Shown: positions 47,364 to 57,609, counted from the stretch's first letter. The stretch is DNA of 64,000 bases from Phaeobacter piscinae (GCF_002407245.1 NZ_CP010681.1:930001-994000), one strand, 5' to 3'. The notes: generated from the sequence alone by a model not told the origin. Numbers and translations are program-made.

Positions 47364-49928
47364 TCACCCCTGCAGGATCCGGCTGACCATCTCATGTGTG
47401 TCCCGGCTGAGACCCTCTGTGGCGAGGATGCGCTCCAGCTCAACCCGGATCAGGGCCTGTCGCGCACTGTCGTAGCGTTTCCAGGTCTGGAAGGCCGCAC
47501 ACATCCGCGCGGTGGTCTGGGGGTTCAGGCTGTCCAGCGCGATCAGGTTCTTTGCCAGCAGCTGATAGCCCGCGCCACTGACATGGTGGAAGCCCGCGTG
47601 ATTGCCCGCCAGCGCGCCCATCACGGCGCGGAAGCGGTTGGGGTTCTTCATGTCAAAGAGCGCGTGACCGGTGAGGTCTGAGGCAACCCCGGCTGCCGCA
47701 TCGGGGGCGGCACAGGCCACCTGCAGGGCGAACCATTTGTCCATCACCAGACGATCGCTCTGCCATTGGTCGAAGAACGCCTGACTTTGGCTCTCGCCAT
47801 TTTCCGCCTTCATCAGTGATGCCAGCGCCGCATATTGCTGGGTCATATTGTCAGCGGCCTGATACTGGCGTGCCGCCTGTTCGCCGCCATCCAGCCGGGT
47901 AAGCAGGGACAGGATACGACCGTTCAGCGCCCGCAGACCGGCACCATGGGCATCGGGCTGATAGGGGCCATCAACGGTGGTCGCGGCATAAAGCCGGGGC
48001 AGGCTGGTCTCCAGCTGTTGCGCCAGCGTCTGAGCGAAGGTCTCTGCCGCATCGTAGATCTTCTGCGGATCGGGGGTGACACCTCGGTTGTGCAGAGATT
48101 GGGCAATCTCGGATTGGCTGGGCGGCGACAACACCAGCGCGCGGAAGGCCGGATCAAGCGTGTCATCGCGCACCAGTTTCTCCAGCGCATCCAGATAGGC
48201 CCCGTCGGGCGCGGCGCCCTCGGTCACCATGCTGACGCGGGTTTCGGTGGCCAGAGCGTTGCCCGCCTCCCAGCGGTTGAAGGGATCAGTGTCATGGGCC
48301 AGCAGGAAGGCGCGTTCTGCGTTGGTGGTCTCGCGCTCCAGGATCACCGGGGCCGAGAACTCGCGCAGGATGGAGGGCACGGGTTTCGCGGCGATGCCAT
48401 CAAAGGTGAAGCTCTGCTTGGCTTCGGTCAGCTCCAGCACCTCCGTGGCGCGCACTTCACCGCCGTTGGGGGAAAGCAGCCCCACCGCGATTGGAATAAC
48501 GCGAGGGGCCTTGTCGTGCTGGCCGGGGGTGGGCGGCGTCGATTGCTCAAAGGTGAGGGTATAGCGACCGTCGGCATAGTCCTCAGAGACCTGCACCCGC
48601 GGGGTGCCTGCCTGACTGTACCAGAGTTTGAACTGGCTGAGGTCACGCCCGGTGGCATCCTCAAACACCTTCAACCAGTCTTCGATCGTACAGGCCTGAC
48701 CGTCGTGCCGGTCAAAGTAGAGATCCAGCGCCGCTGCGTAATTCTCATCGCCCACAAGGCGCTTCACCATCCCAATGACCTCAGCGCCTTTTTCATAGAC
48801 GGTGGCGGTATAGAAGTTGTTGATCTCTTGGAATTGTTCCGGGCGCGGCGGGTGAGCGAGGGGGCCGTTGTCCTCCGGGAACTGGCGCGCGCGGAGCGCA
48901 ATCACATCCTCAATCCGCTTCACCGGCTCTGACCGCATATCAGCGGTGAACTGGGCATCGCGGAAGACGGTCAGGCCTTCCTTCAGACACAGCTGGAACC
49001 AGTCGCGGCAGGTGATGCGATTGCCGGTCCAGTTGTGGAAATACTCATGGGCGATGATCGCCTCAATCCGTTCGAAATTGGCATCCGTGGAGGTCTCGGG
49101 CGAGGCGAGAACGCAGGAGGAGTTGAAGATGTTCAGCCCCTTATTCTCCATCGCGCCCATGTTGAAATCATCTACTGCCACGATGTTGAAGATATCCAGA
49201 TCGTACTCGCGGCCGTAGACATCCTCGTCCCATTTCATCGACTTCTTCAGCGCTTCCATGCCAAAGGCGCATTTGCCCTCGTCTCCCGGGCGGACCCAGA
49301 TGTTGAGTTCGACATCCTTGCCGGACCGGGTGGTGAAGCTGTCGGGATGGTTCACCAAATCACCGGCCACCAGCGCAAAGAGATAGGCCGGTTTCGGCCA
49401 TGGATCGTGCCACTCCGCCCAACCGTCGCCTGACCCAGTGGGATTGCCATTGGATAGAAGGACCTTTTCATTCCCTTCGATACGGACCGAGAAGGTCGAC
49501 ATCACGTCAGGGCGGTCAGGGTAATAGGTGATCTTGCGAAACCCCTCGGCCTCACATTGGGTGCAATACATGCCGCTGGACATATAAAGCCCTTCCAGCG
49601 CGGTGTTGGCAGCGGGGTCGATCTCCACCTCCGCTTCCCAGGTGAAGGGGGTGTCGGGTGTGTCGCAGATGAGACCACCCGCGATCAGCTCCGGCGTCAC
49701 GGGTGCGCCGTCGATCTTGGCGGAGATGAGTTTCAGGGCCTCACCGTGCAGGAAAAACCGCGGATCGGCGGCGTTTTCCTTGGGGGCAAAGCGGATCTTG
49801 CTCAGCACGCGGGTCGAATTCGGCGCCAGCTTGAACGTCAGCTCTACCGCCTCCACCTCAAATCCGAAAGGTTTGTAATCTTTCAGATAAAATGTCTCCG
49901 GTGCGGTGGTGGGCGCGGCATCTTTCAT
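47364..49928 (-). CDS. pepN: Aminopeptidase N (M1 family)
   Basis: Zinc aminopeptidase removing N-terminal residues from peptides in the cytoplasm. The 854 residues have the exopeptidase motif GAMEN at 258-262, the zinc motif HEYFH at 294-298 and the third ligand Glu317 in LKEGLTVF. Length and the YCTQCEAEGFRKITYYPDRPDV stretch fit the bacterial PepN branch (DUF3458 C-terminal domains). It is divergent from the small membrane protein gene at 50050. Confidence 0.96.
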   Translation of the reverse strand: MKDAAPTTAPETFYLKDYKPFGFEVEAVELTFKLAPNSTRVLSKIRFAPKENAADPRFFLHGEALKLISAKIDGAPVTPELIAGGLICDTPDTPFTWEAEVEIDPAANTALEGLYMSSGMYCTQCEAEGFRKITYYPDRPDVMSTFSVRIEGNEKVLLSNGNPTGSGDGWAEWHDPWPKPAYLFALVAGDLVNHPDSFTTRSGKDVELNIWVRPGDEGKCAFGMEALKKSMKWDEDVYGREYDLDIFNIVAVDDFNMGAMENKGLNIFNSSCVLASPETSTDANFERIEAIIAHEYFHNWTGNRITCRDWFQLCLKEGLTVFRDAQFTADMRSEPVKRIEDVIALRARQFPEDNGPLAHPPRPEQFQEINNFYTATVYEKGAEVIGMVKRLVGDENYAAALDLYFDRHDGQACTIEDWLKVFEDATGRDLSQFKLWYSQAGTPRVQVSEDYADGRYTLTFEQSTPPTPGQHDKAPRVIPIAVGLLSPNGGEVRATEVLELTEAKQSFTFDGIAAKPVPSILREFSAPVILERETTNAERAFLLAHDTDPFNRWEAGNALATETRVSMVTEGAAPDGAYLDALEKLVRDDTLDPAFRALVLSPPSQSEIAQSLHNRGVTPDPQKIYDAAETFAQTLAQQLETSLPRLYAATTVDGPYQPDAHGAGLRALNGRILSLLTRLDGGEQAARQYQAADNMTQQYAALASLMKAENGESQSQAFFDQWQSDRLVMDKWFALQVACAAPDAAAGVASDLTGHALFDMKNPNRFRAVMGALAGNHAGFHHVSGAGYQLLAKNLIALDSLNPQTTARMCAAFQTWKRYDSARQALIRVELERILATEGLSRDTHEMVSRILQG

Positions 49929-50049
49929 GGTTTTTTCCTGTTCCGTGGAACCCGAGCGGGTCGGTCAGCGTATCTATTACAAGCCTGTGTACCAGCGGCT
50001 GCGGCCCCGCGCCAGCAACCGCGCAAACTTGTAGACAAAGGAGCGGCCC

Positions 50050-50250
50050 ATGTCAGCACCTGACACCAATGTTGAACGCGAAGAGAAGCTGCACAAGCCG
50101 GCCCTGCTGGGGGTTCGGGGCGTTGTGGTCGCCGTGCTGCTGATGTTTGCCGTTTTCCTGCTTTGGGTTTTCAACAAAGGCGGCGAGCAAGACGTCGTTG
50201 AAGCACCGCAGACGGCTGCCGAGGTGCAGGCGACCATCGCGGACGACTGA
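50050..50250 (+). CDS. Small single-span membrane protein
   Basis: Not recognised. The 66 residues contain a charged N-terminus, a single membrane segment (about residues 22-41, VRGVVVAVLLMFAVFLLWVF) and an acidic C-terminal tail, probably periplasmic. AAGGAG precedes the ATG by 8 nt and a strong terminator follows, so it is a real monocistronic gene. Function unknown. Confidence 0.75.
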   Translation: MSAPDTNVEREEKLHKPALLGVRGVVVAVLLMFAVFLLWVFNKGGEQDVVEAPQTAAEVQATIADD

Positions 50251-50287
50251 CCCACACCCCCGACCACCTAGAGTTCCTCCCCGACCT

Positions 50288-50317
50288 ACCCGGCAGATTT
50301 CTGCCGGGTCTTTTTTT
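50288..50317 (+). terminator. Terminator after the small membrane protein gene
   Basis: Stem ACCCGGCAGA (50288-50297) with TCTGCCGGGT (50300-50309), followed by CTTTTTTT. Strong Rho-independent terminator. Confidence 0.92.
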
Positions 50318-50495
50318 GGTTTTTTCTATAGCGCTGGGTTTGTTCCGGGAAATCCTAAAGGGAGAACAACACCTATCGTGTTTATTTGAAGCAGCTTCGC
50401 CTGAATTGGTAAACTAATATTACCACCATCGTTGCTGATAGGAAACTTTTGGTGTATCCGGGTCTGCAAACGCGCATTTACAGGAGGATCACCCC

Positions 50496-52628
50496 ATGAG
50501 CGGGATGCAGGAACGTCATGATATGCAGGTGGCTGACACGCTGGTGTCCTTCATCGAAGACAAGGCTTTGCCCGGCACTGGTGTGACAGCGGATGCGTTC
50601 TGGGCCGGTCTGTCCGGGCTGGTCAACGGGATGGGCGATGAGAACCGCGCCCTTCTGGCAAAACGTGCGGATCTACAGGGACAGATTGACGCCTGGCACA
50701 TCGAACGCAAAGGGCAGGCCCATGACGCCGCCGCCTATGAGGCGTTTCTGCGCGATATCGGCTATCTGCTGCCTGAGGGCGACGATTTTGAGATCGAGAC
50801 GCAGAATGTCGACGATGAGATCGCGAATGTTCCGGGACCGCAGCTGGTGGTGCCAATCACCAATGCGCGCTTTGCTCTGAATGCGGCCAATGCCCGTTGG
50901 GGCAGCCTCTATGATGCGCTCTATGGCACTGATGCCATGGGTGATCTCCCTGAGGGCAAAGGTTATGATGCCGGACGCGGTGCGCGGGTGATCGCCTGGG
51001 GTCGCGGGTTCCTTGATCAGACCTTCCCGCTGGCTGAGGGATCGTGGAACGACTGCACCGGTCTGTCTGTGGAAGGCGGCGCGCTGATACCAACGCTCAA
51101 GGATGCCGCGCAGTTTGCAGGTTATGCAGGCGATGCGGCCACGCCGGGCAAGATTCTGTTGAAGAACAATGGCCTGCACGCGGTGATCGTGGTGGATGCT
51201 AACGGGAACATCGGCACGGGCGATCAGGCCGGGATCAATGATATTGTCCTGGAATCGGCGCTCTCCACCATTATGGACTGCGAAGATTCCGTGGCCTGCG
51301 TCGATGGTGAGGACAAGGTCACGGCCTATACGAACTGGCTTGGGCTGATGAAACGCGACCTCGCCGAAGAGGTGACGAAGGGTGGTGAAACCTTCACCCG
51401 TGTGCTGAACGACGACCAGACGTTCACCGCACCGGATGGCTCGGAACTGGTGCTGAAGGGGCGCTCTCTCCTGCTGGTGCGCAACGTCGGCCATCTGATG
51501 ACCAACCCCGCCGTCCGCGACAGCGCTGGGCGCGAGGCAGGCGAGGGCTTCATTGATGCGATGACCACCGTCCTGTGTGCGATGCATGATCTTCAGGCGG
51601 AGGGCGGTAACTCGCTGCATGGGTCCGTCTACGTGGTGAAGCCAAAGATGCACGGGCCGGAGGAGGTTGCCTTTACCGACCGAATTTTCGCCCATGTCGA
51701 AGACGCGCTGGGCTTGCCGCGTCACACCGTCAAGATCGGCATCATGGATGAGGAGCGTCGCACTTCGGTAAACCTCAAATCCTGTATCCGGGCCGCGAAA
51801 CATCGGGTTGCCTTCATCAACACCGGCTTCCTTGACCGGACGGGTGACGAGATCCACACGTCGATGGAAGCGGGGCCAATGATGCGCAAGGGCGAGATGA
51901 AAGCGACGCCCTGGATTGCCTCCTATGAGGATCGCAATGTTGATATCGGTCTGGCCTGCGGCCTGAAAGGGCGGGCCCAGATCGGCAAGGGCATGTGGGC
52001 GATGCCGGATCGCATGGGCGAGATGCTGGAGGCCAAGATCGGCCATCCGAAATCCGGCGCGACCTGCGCCTGGGTGCCGTCGCCAACCGCCGCGACGCTG
52101 CATGCCACGCATTACCACCGCGTGAACGTCCATCAGGTGCAGGATCAGCTGAAAGCGGGCGGCGCGCGGGGCACGTTGGATGATCTGCTGACCATCCCGG
52201 TGATGCAGGGCGAAAACCTGTCGGAGGCCGAAATCGCGCAGGAGATCGAAAACAACGCGCAAGGTATTCTGGGCTATGTGGTGCGCTGGGTCGATCAGGG
52301 CGTGGGATGCTCCAAGGTGCCCGACATCCACAATGTGGGCCTGATGGAAGATCGTGCAACCTGCCGGATTTCCAGCCAGGCGCTCGCCAATTGGCTCCAT
52401 CACGGCATTGTGGACGAGGCGCAGGTCATGGCCGCGATGCAGAAAATGGCCGCAGTCGTGGACGGACAGAACGCGGGCGACGCCAGCTACACGCCTATGG
52501 CACCGGGATTTGATAGAATTGCCTTTCAGGCGGCCTGCGATCTGGTGTTTCGCGGGCGAATTCAGCCCTCCGGCTATACCGAGCCGGTGCTGCATGCGCG
52601 CCGTCTTGAACTCAAGGCGCAGGGCTAA
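50496..52628 (+). CDS. glcB: Malate synthase G
   Basis: Condenses glyoxylate with acetyl-CoA to malate. The 710 residues fit the monomeric G isoform: the inserted N-terminal domain, [21 protein letters not shown] (acidic metal site) near 250, [12 protein letters not shown], the [14 protein letters not shown] strand, [22 protein letters not shown] and the C-terminal [17 protein letters not shown] with the catalytic aspartate region. AGGAGG lies 8 nt before the ATG. The next gene is glcG, as in glycolate/glyoxylate loci. Confidence 0.97.
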   Translation: MSGMQERHDMQVADTLVSFIEDKALPGTGVTADAFWAGLSGLVNGMGDENRALLAKRADLQGQIDAWHIERKGQAHDAAAYEAFLRDIGYLLPEGDDFEIETQNVDDEIANVPGPQLVVPITNARFALNAANARWGSLYDALYGTDAMGDLPEGKGYDAGRGARVIAWGRGFLDQTFPLAEGSWNDCTGLSVEGGALIPTLKDAAQFAGYAGDAATPGKILLKNNGLHAVIVVDANGNIGTGDQAGINDIVLESALSTIMDCEDSVACVDGEDKVTAYTNWLGLMKRDLAEEVTKGGETFTRVLNDDQTFTAPDGSELVLKGRSLLLVRNVGHLMTNPAVRDSAGREAGEGFIDAMTTVLCAMHDLQAEGGNSLHGSVYVVKPKMHGPEEVAFTDRIFAHVEDALGLPRHTVKIGIMDEERRTSVNLKSCIRAAKHRVAFINTGFLDRTGDEIHTSMEAGPMMRKGEMKATPWIASYEDRNVDIGLACGLKGRAQIGKGMWAMPDRMGEMLEAKIGHPKSGATCAWVPSPTAATLHATHYHRVNVHQVQDQLKAGGARGTLDDLLTIPVMQGENLSEAEIAQEIENNAQGILGYVVRWVDQGVGCSKVPDIHNVGLMEDRATCRISSQALANWLHHGIVDEAQVMAAMQKMAAVVDGQNAGDASYTPMAPGFDRIAFQAACDLVFRGRIQPSGYTEPVLHARRLELKAQG

Positions 52629-52638
52629 GAGAACAGAT

Positions 52639-52669
52639 GGGGTCGGGCGCTGTGCCCGGCCTCTTTTTT
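52639..52669 (+). terminator. Terminator between glcB and glcG
   Basis: Stem GGTCGGGC (52641-52648) with GCCCGGCC (52654-52661), one G-U pair, then TCTTTTTTT. It lies between two related genes, so it may attenuate glcG rather than fully stop transcription. Confidence 0.8.
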
Positions 52670-52703
52670 TGCGAACATACCAGAGCATATCAAGGACACC
52701 GAA

Positions 52704-53129
52704 ATGACCCTTACATTGGATCAGGCCCGCAGCATCATTGACCACACCCGGGCGAAGGGCCGCGAGATGGCGCTCAAACCGCTATCGGTCGTCGTTCTGG
52801 ACGCCGGCGGTCATGTGCTGGCGTTTGAACGTGAAGATGGTGCCGCTCCGGGGCGTTTTGCCATCGCGCATGGCAAGGCATACGGCGCGGTGATGCTGGG
52901 CATGGCGGGCACAGCCCAGATGGCGCGGGCTGAGCAACAGGCCTATTTCATGGCGGCCGTGAACGGTGTCTATGGTGGGCAGGTTGTGCCGGTTCCGGGC
53001 GGCGTTCTGCTGCGCAGTGAGGCGGGGGTCGTGATCGGTGCGGTTGGGGTTACCGGGGATACCTCCGACAATGACGCGGAGGCCGCGATGGCGGGCATCC
53101 GGGCCACCGGCCTGAACGGCGAGGCGTGA
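52704..53129 (+). CDS. GlcG/HbpS-family protein
   Basis: A 141-residue protein of the GlcG/HbpS (DUF336) family: VVVLDAGGHVLAFEREDGA, a helix with KAYGAVMLGM, VPVPGGVLLRSEAGVVIGAVGVTGDTSDNDA. Relatives are linked to glycolate use, haem binding or extracellular roles; no signal peptide is seen here. It follows glcB after a terminator. Glyoxylate-related function is inferred from context. Confidence 0.88.
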   Translation: MTLTLDQARSIIDHTRAKGREMALKPLSVVVLDAGGHVLAFEREDGAAPGRFAIAHGKAYGAVMLGMAGTAQMARAEQQAYFMAAVNGVYGGQVVPVPGGVLLRSEAGVVIGAVGVTGDTSDNDAEAAMAGIRATGLNGEA

Positions 53130-53193
53130 TTGGTTTGCCCGACATCATGCGAGGTCGGGCAGGAAGACAGGCCACAGACGACATGACCGATGT

Positions 53194-53221
53194 GAAAGCT
53201 GCGGCCCATATGCAGCTTTTT
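53194..53221 (+). terminator. Terminator after glcG
   Basis: Stem AAAGCTGC (53195-53202) with GCAGCTTT (53212-53219), 9-nt loop, T-run to 53221. Rho-independent terminator about 65 nt after the stop. Confidence 0.8.
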
Positions 53222-53349
53222 ACGGGCTGACGGCGGGTCCCGCCCTTAAGGGGAATTGCCACTCGCCGCAGCGTGGCTGTAGGATTGTCCTGATCCGGTC
53301 GTGCCGCCCGTAAGGGCGCGGGACCGGTGCCCAAACCGCTGAGGACAGA

Positions 53350-54129
53350 ATGACACGCCCCAAAGTCGGCATTATTGGCAACTCCTATCTGATCAACGAT
53401 GAATACCCGGCCCATGCCGGGGGAACCATGAACTCCGAGGCGGTGGCTGAGGTGGCGGGCTGCATGCCGCTGCTGATCCCCTCCGATCCCCGGTTCCTCT
53501 CGGTTGAGGAGCTGCTGGAGAGTTTCGACGGTTTCCTGCTGACCGGCGGGCGGCCGAACGTGCATCCAAATGAATATGGTGAGGCGGAAACCGATGCGCA
53601 TGGCGCCTTTGACCGGGCGCGCGATGCCATCGCGTTGCCGCTGGTGCGGGCCTGTGTGGAGCGGGGGCAGCCTTTCCTCGGAATTTGCCGGGGGTTTCAG
53701 GAGGTGAATGTGGCCATGGGTGGCACGCTGTACCCGGAAATCCGTGACCTGCCGGGGCGCATGAACCACCGGATGCCGCCCGATGGTACGCTGGAGGAGA
53801 AATTCGCCATGCGCCATATCGTGGAGCTGAGCGAGGGCGGTGTGTTCCACCGATTGTTCGGTGCGCCTGAGGTGATGACCAATTCGCTGCATGGGCAGGG
53901 GATCAAGGCACCGGGCAACCGGATTGTGGTTGACGGAACTGCGCCTGACGGCACGCCTGAGGCGATCTATGTGAAAGACGCGCCCGGCTTTACCCTTGCG
54001 GTGCAATGGCACCCGGAATGGGACGCCGCCAATGATCCGGTGTCGCGGCCCTTGTTCACGGCCTTCGGGGATGCGGTGCGGGATTGGGCGGATGGGACCG
54101 GAGCGCGGGGCCATCGGCAAAGCGCCTGA
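53350..54129 (+). CDS. Gamma-glutamyl-gamma-aminobutyrate hydrolase family protein (C26)
   Basis: Class I glutamine amidotransferase-like hydrolase of the PuuD type, cleaving gamma-glutamyl amides. The 259 residues contain the oxyanion segment DGFLLTGGRPNVHP, the nucleophile Cys113 in LGICRGFQEVN, and the catalytic His/Glu in QWHPEW near the C-terminus. The preferred substrate cannot be told; putrescine-pathway partners are not adjacent. It is convergent with the molybdenum hydroxylase genes. Confidence 0.9.
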   Translation: MTRPKVGIIGNSYLINDEYPAHAGGTMNSEAVAEVAGCMPLLIPSDPRFLSVEELLESFDGFLLTGGRPNVHPNEYGEAETDAHGAFDRARDAIALPLVRACVERGQPFLGICRGFQEVNVAMGGTLYPEIRDLPGRMNHRMPPDGTLEEKFAMRHIVELSEGGVFHRLFGAPEVMTNSLHGQGIKAPGNRIVVDGTAPDGTPEAIYVKDAPGFTLAVQWHPEWDAANDPVSRPLFTAFGDAVRDWADGTGARGHRQSA

Positions 54130-54170
54130 TGTGAGGCATCTGACGGGGCTGCTTCTGCTTGCGTTTGTAT

Positions 54171-54200
54171 CAACAGGCACCGCGATGACGGTGCCTGTTG
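54171..54200. terminator. Bidirectional hairpin between convergent genes
   Basis: Perfect 12-bp stem: 54171-54182 pairs with 54189-54200, 6-nt loop. It lies in the 90-nt gap between two convergent genes. No long T-run, but the stem stability suggests a shared terminator. Confidence 0.65.
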
Positions 54201-54219
54201 TCGTGTCAGGGAAGCCTTC

Positions 54220-56460
54220 TCAGACCAGAAGGTCAAACTCATGCATCAGCGGCAATTGCCGTGCGCGCTTGCCCGTGAGGTCAAAGAGAGCATTGGCCAG
54301 CGCAGGCGCGGCAGGCGGGGTGCCCGGTTCACCGGCTCCGCCCATTCGGGGCTGATTTTCCAGCAGGGTCACCTCAACCCGGGGCATCGTGTGCATGCGC
54401 AGCGCGTCATAGTCGGGGAAGTTCTCCTGCTCGACAGCGCCGCCATCAATGGTGATCTCTCCAAAGCAGGCGGCTGACAAGCCGTAGACCATGCCGCCAA
54501 ACATCTGCGCGCGGGTGTTCTTCGGGTCGATGACACGCCCCAGATCGGCAGCGATCCAGGCGTTGGTCATTCGGATCTGGCCCTCTTCATCGGCCACTTC
54601 GATCACCTGAGCGACCGGTGTGCCAAAGCTGTAGGCCATGGCGACCCCGCGGCCGATGCCGTCGGGTGTCTGGCCGGTCCAGCCGGACATGTCGCGCACG
54701 GTCTCCAGCACCTTGGCGGCGGGGTCCCATTCGGCGCGGGCCAATTCCAGCCGGAAGTCCAGCGGATCGCGGCCCGCCGCATGGGCCATTTCGTCAATAA
54801 TACTGTCGGAGAAGAACCCGTTGAACGACGCCCCGACCGAGCGCCAGAAACCAACCGGGAGCATGGGCTTGGCCAGATAGCCTTCAACCCGGAAGTTTGG
54901 GATGGCCAGCGGCTGGTTGAAGGCAGCGTCGACATGCCCCTTGTCCGGGCCGCTCATCGGCAGGCCCAGCATCCGGCCTGCGCCCTCAACCGTGGCGGAT
55001 TGTGCGGCGATCTTGCCATGGACCATCACGGCCTTGCCATCTTTCACCGCCGCGCGGTAGCGGGCAACGGCACCGGGGCGGTAGACGTCGTGCGTCATGT
55101 CCTCCTCGCGGCTCCATGTCAGCTGCACCGGGGTATCGGGCATTTGCAGGGCGATCTGCACTGCACGGTCCGTGTAGTCGGTTTCGATACGCCGCCCGAA
55201 GCCGCCCCCCAGATAGGTGGTATTCACCTCCACCGCGTCGGTGTCGAGCCCTGCCAAGGCTGCGGCGTTTTTCTGCACAATGGTTGGACCCTGATTGGGA
55301 GCCCAGATCTGCAAGCTGTCTCCGGAATAGAGCGCGGTGGCATTCATCGGCTCCATCGTGGCGTGGGCGAGGTAAGGCAACCGGTATTCAGCCTCGATCA
55401 CGGTCGCGCCCTCTGGCAGAGCGTCCACATCGCCGTCATCACGCATGGTGGAATTTGGTGCGGCGTCAAAGCTGCGGCTGATTTCGTCAAAAATCGCCTC
55501 AGTCGTCTCGGGGTAGGGGGCTTTTTCCCAGGTGACATCAATCGCGTCCACGGCCTGCTGGGCAAGCCATGTATTGTTGGCCACGACTGCAACCGCATCG
55601 CCAAGGTCAAGGATCCTTTCGACACCGGCCATCCCCTCGGCAGCGCTGGCGTCAAAGGCGGTTTTGCCGACGCCGAAATGCGGGCTTTGCCGGATGGCAG
55701 CGAATTTCATGCCGGGCAGGCGGACGTCGACGCCAAACTCTGCAGTACCGGTGGATTTGGCGACCATGTCGATGCGCGGCACGTCTTTGCCAATCAGACG
55801 CCATTCAGACGCCGGGCGCAGATCTGCTTCGATCGGCGCAAGGGAGGCAGCGGCATTTGCAAGCGCGCTATAGGGCAGGCGGGCGCCGTCGGGAGCAATA
55901 ACATGACCGTCCTCGGTCGTGAGCTGATCACGGCTGAGACCCAGTTGATCGGCGGCGGCCTGTTTCAGGGTTTCGCGGGCGCTGGCGCCGGCATGGCGCA
56001 TCCGTTCAAACCCGTCCCGCATGGAGGAGGAGCCGCCGGTGACCTGCAGATCAAGAAACTTTGACATGTGGCCGACGATTTCGCCCAGCGAGTGCTGGAA
56101 ATCGGAGGCATCATAACCGCGACCGGGCAGCGCCTCGGACATCATGGCGCTGTTGTAATAGGCCTTGGCCGCGGGGCCATGCAGTACGGTGACCTTGGCG
56201 GGATCGACGTCCAGCTCCTCGGCAATCAGGCTGGCCCATGCGGATTTCACACCCTGTCCCATTTCGGCCCGAGGCGCGATCAGCGTGACGCCAGACTGAT
56301 CGACAAAGACAAAGGGGTTGAGTACCGCGCGCCCGTCTACCTGTGCCAGCGGATTGGGGGCGGGCTGGTGGTATTTATAGGTGCCGAAGGCAACACCGCC
56401 GACGATGGCGGCAGAGCCGATGAGAAAGCTGCGGCGGGCGATTTTCTTGAGGCTGGCCAT
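54220..56460 (-). CDS. Molybdopterin-binding hydroxylase large subunit (IorB/aldehyde dehydrogenase type)
   Basis: Large subunit of a xanthine-oxidase-family molybdenum hydroxylase. The 746 residues begin with a Tat-type signal (RR at 9-10 in ARRSFLIG, then a hydrophobic stretch), so the mature enzyme is probably periplasmic. Family motifs include LNPFVFVDQSGVTLIAPRAEMGQG, PLAIPNFRVEGYL and the C-terminal MGGAGEPGTPPAAPALANAL with the catalytic Glu. It resembles isoquinoline 1-oxidoreductase beta (IorB) more than XDH. iorA-like gene is 3 nt upstream; substrate unknown. Confidence 0.9.
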   Translation of the reverse strand: MASLKKIARRSFLIGSAAIVGGVAFGTYKYHQPAPNPLAQVDGRAVLNPFVFVDQSGVTLIAPRAEMGQGVKSAWASLIAEELDVDPAKVTVLHGPAAKAYYNSAMMSEALPGRGYDASDFQHSLGEIVGHMSKFLDLQVTGGSSSMRDGFERMRHAGASARETLKQAAADQLGLSRDQLTTEDGHVIAPDGARLPYSALANAAASLAPIEADLRPASEWRLIGKDVPRIDMVAKSTGTAEFGVDVRLPGMKFAAIRQSPHFGVGKTAFDASAAEGMAGVERILDLGDAVAVVANNTWLAQQAVDAIDVTWEKAPYPETTEAIFDEISRSFDAAPNSTMRDDGDVDALPEGATVIEAEYRLPYLAHATMEPMNATALYSGDSLQIWAPNQGPTIVQKNAAALAGLDTDAVEVNTTYLGGGFGRRIETDYTDRAVQIALQMPDTPVQLTWSREEDMTHDVYRPGAVARYRAAVKDGKAVMVHGKIAAQSATVEGAGRMLGLPMSGPDKGHVDAAFNQPLAIPNFRVEGYLAKPMLPVGFWRSVGASFNGFFSDSIIDEMAHAAGRDPLDFRLELARAEWDPAAKVLETVRDMSGWTGQTPDGIGRGVAMAYSFGTPVAQVIEVADEEGQIRMTNAWIAADLGRVIDPKNTRAQMFGGMVYGLSAACFGEITIDGGAVEQENFPDYDALRMHTMPRVEVTLLENQPRMGGAGEPGTPPAAPALANALFDLTGKRARQLPLMHEFDLLV

Positions 56461-56463
56461 GAA

Positions 56464-56928
56464 TCAGACCTCTCTCATCATGCTGGCAGCGTCGTGAATG
56501 GCGGCGCGGATACGCGGGTAGGTGCCGCAGCGGCAGAGGTTGCCCTGCATCGCCTCGTCGATTTCTGCGTCACTGGGGGAGGGGTTCTCTGCCAGGAGGC
56601 TCGCTGCCTGCATGATTTGGCCGGACTGGCAGTAGCCACATTGGGCCACCTGATTGGCGACCCATGCCTTTTGCACAACGGCCATTGTGTCGGGTGTTCC
56701 GACCCCTTCGATTGTGGTGACATCACCCCAGACGTCGGAGAGTGCCACCTGACAGGAGCGCACCGCCTCGCCATCAATATGCACCGTGCAGGCGCCGCAG
56801 GCCGCGACGCCGCAGCCGAATTTTGTGCCGGTAAGACCAATCTCATCCCGCAGCACCCACAGCAGGGGCACGTCGTCCGGCAGATCGACCTGATGAGAGG
56901 TTCCATTGATGCGAAGGGTGGTGGACAT
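56464..56928 (-). CDS. [2Fe-2S] subunit of the molybdenum hydroxylase (IorA type)
   Basis: Small electron-transfer subunit partner of the following gene. The 154 residues bind two [2Fe-2S] clusters: the plant-type motif [16 protein letters not shown] with a further Cys in RSCQVAL, and [16 protein letters not shown] plus CRCGTYPRI. The ATG at 56928 gives the normal ST-TLRING start. It is divergent from a TetR regulator and separated by palindromes that are likely operators. Confidence 0.93.
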   Translation of the reverse strand: MSTTLRINGTSHQVDLPDDVPLLWVLRDEIGLTGTKFGCGVAACGACTVHIDGEAVRSCQVALSDVWGDVTTIEGVGTPDTMAVVQKAWVANQVAQCGYCQSGQIMQAASLLAENPSPSDAEIDEAMQGNLCRCGTYPRIRAAIHDAASMMREV

Positions 56929-56958
56929 GGCGGGCTCTTTCTCGATTGGCTGACGTGT

Positions 56959-56997
56959 TGACACAATTAGCCTATTTTGTCAGGTTGTCAATTGACA
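56959..56997. promoter_or_regulatory. Operator candidates between iorA and tetR
   Basis: A perfect 12-bp palindrome TGTCAATTGACA at 56986-56997, and a second inverted pair TGACA (56959-56963) with TGTCA (56979-56983). The palindrome includes TTGACA-like -35 sequences on both strands. Placement between divergent iorAB and tetR fits TetR binding; this is inference. Confidence 0.65.
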
Positions 56998-57027
56998 TAA
57001 TTGAGGTGAAGTGTCAGAAGCGATTTC

Positions 57028-57609
57028 ATGATCAAAGCTCCCAGCGATCCGAAACAACGCGCCATTCTTGAAGCGGCCTGGGGGGGATTTGCGACCTACG
57101 GGTATCGCAAGACCTCGATGGACGACATTGCAAGGCGGGCGGGCATGTCGCGCCCGGCGGTCTATCTGCATTTCCGGAACAAGGAAGCGATCCTGAAAGC
57201 GTTGATTGATGCGCATTATGCGGAGACTGCTGACCGGCTCCGCGCGGCGCTGACGTCCAAAGGCACAGCAGCGGCGCAACTGCTTGCGGCCTTTGAGGCG
57301 CAGGGCGGTGAGGCGATGGAAGCAATGTTGAACACGCCCCATGGAATGGAAGTGCTGGAAGCCAGCTTGAGCAGTGCCGGGAATCATATCGACGCAGGCG
57401 AGGCGCTTTTGCGGGATGTTTACGCGGCATGGCTGGCTGAGATGGCTGCGACGGGCACCATTCGTTTGACAGGCACGGCCGAAGAGGTCGCACGGACATT
57501 TTGTAGCGCGATGAAGGGCGTGAAACACACCTCTGCGGATTACGCCAGCTATCGCGCAGGTGTGCGTCAGCTGGCGCAGCTGTTTGCGGTGGGGCTGTCC
57601 CCGCGCTGA
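57028..57609 (+). CDS. TetR-family transcriptional regulator
   Basis: A 193-residue one-domain repressor. The N-terminal helix-turn-helix reads TSMDDIARRAGMSRPAVYLH (about 30-49) with FRNKEAILKALID following, typical of TetR. The C-terminal ligand domain is not recognisable. It is divergent from the iorAB pair and likely controls it and itself. It ends in the terminator hairpin shared with kynA. Confidence 0.93.
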   Translation: MIKAPSDPKQRAILEAAWGGFATYGYRKTSMDDIARRAGMSRPAVYLHFRNKEAILKALIDAHYAETADRLRAALTSKGTAAAQLLAAFEAQGGEAMEAMLNTPHGMEVLEASLSSAGNHIDAGEALLRDVYAAWLAEMAATGTIRLTGTAEEVARTFCSAMKGVKHTSADYASYRAGVRQLAQLFAVGLSPR

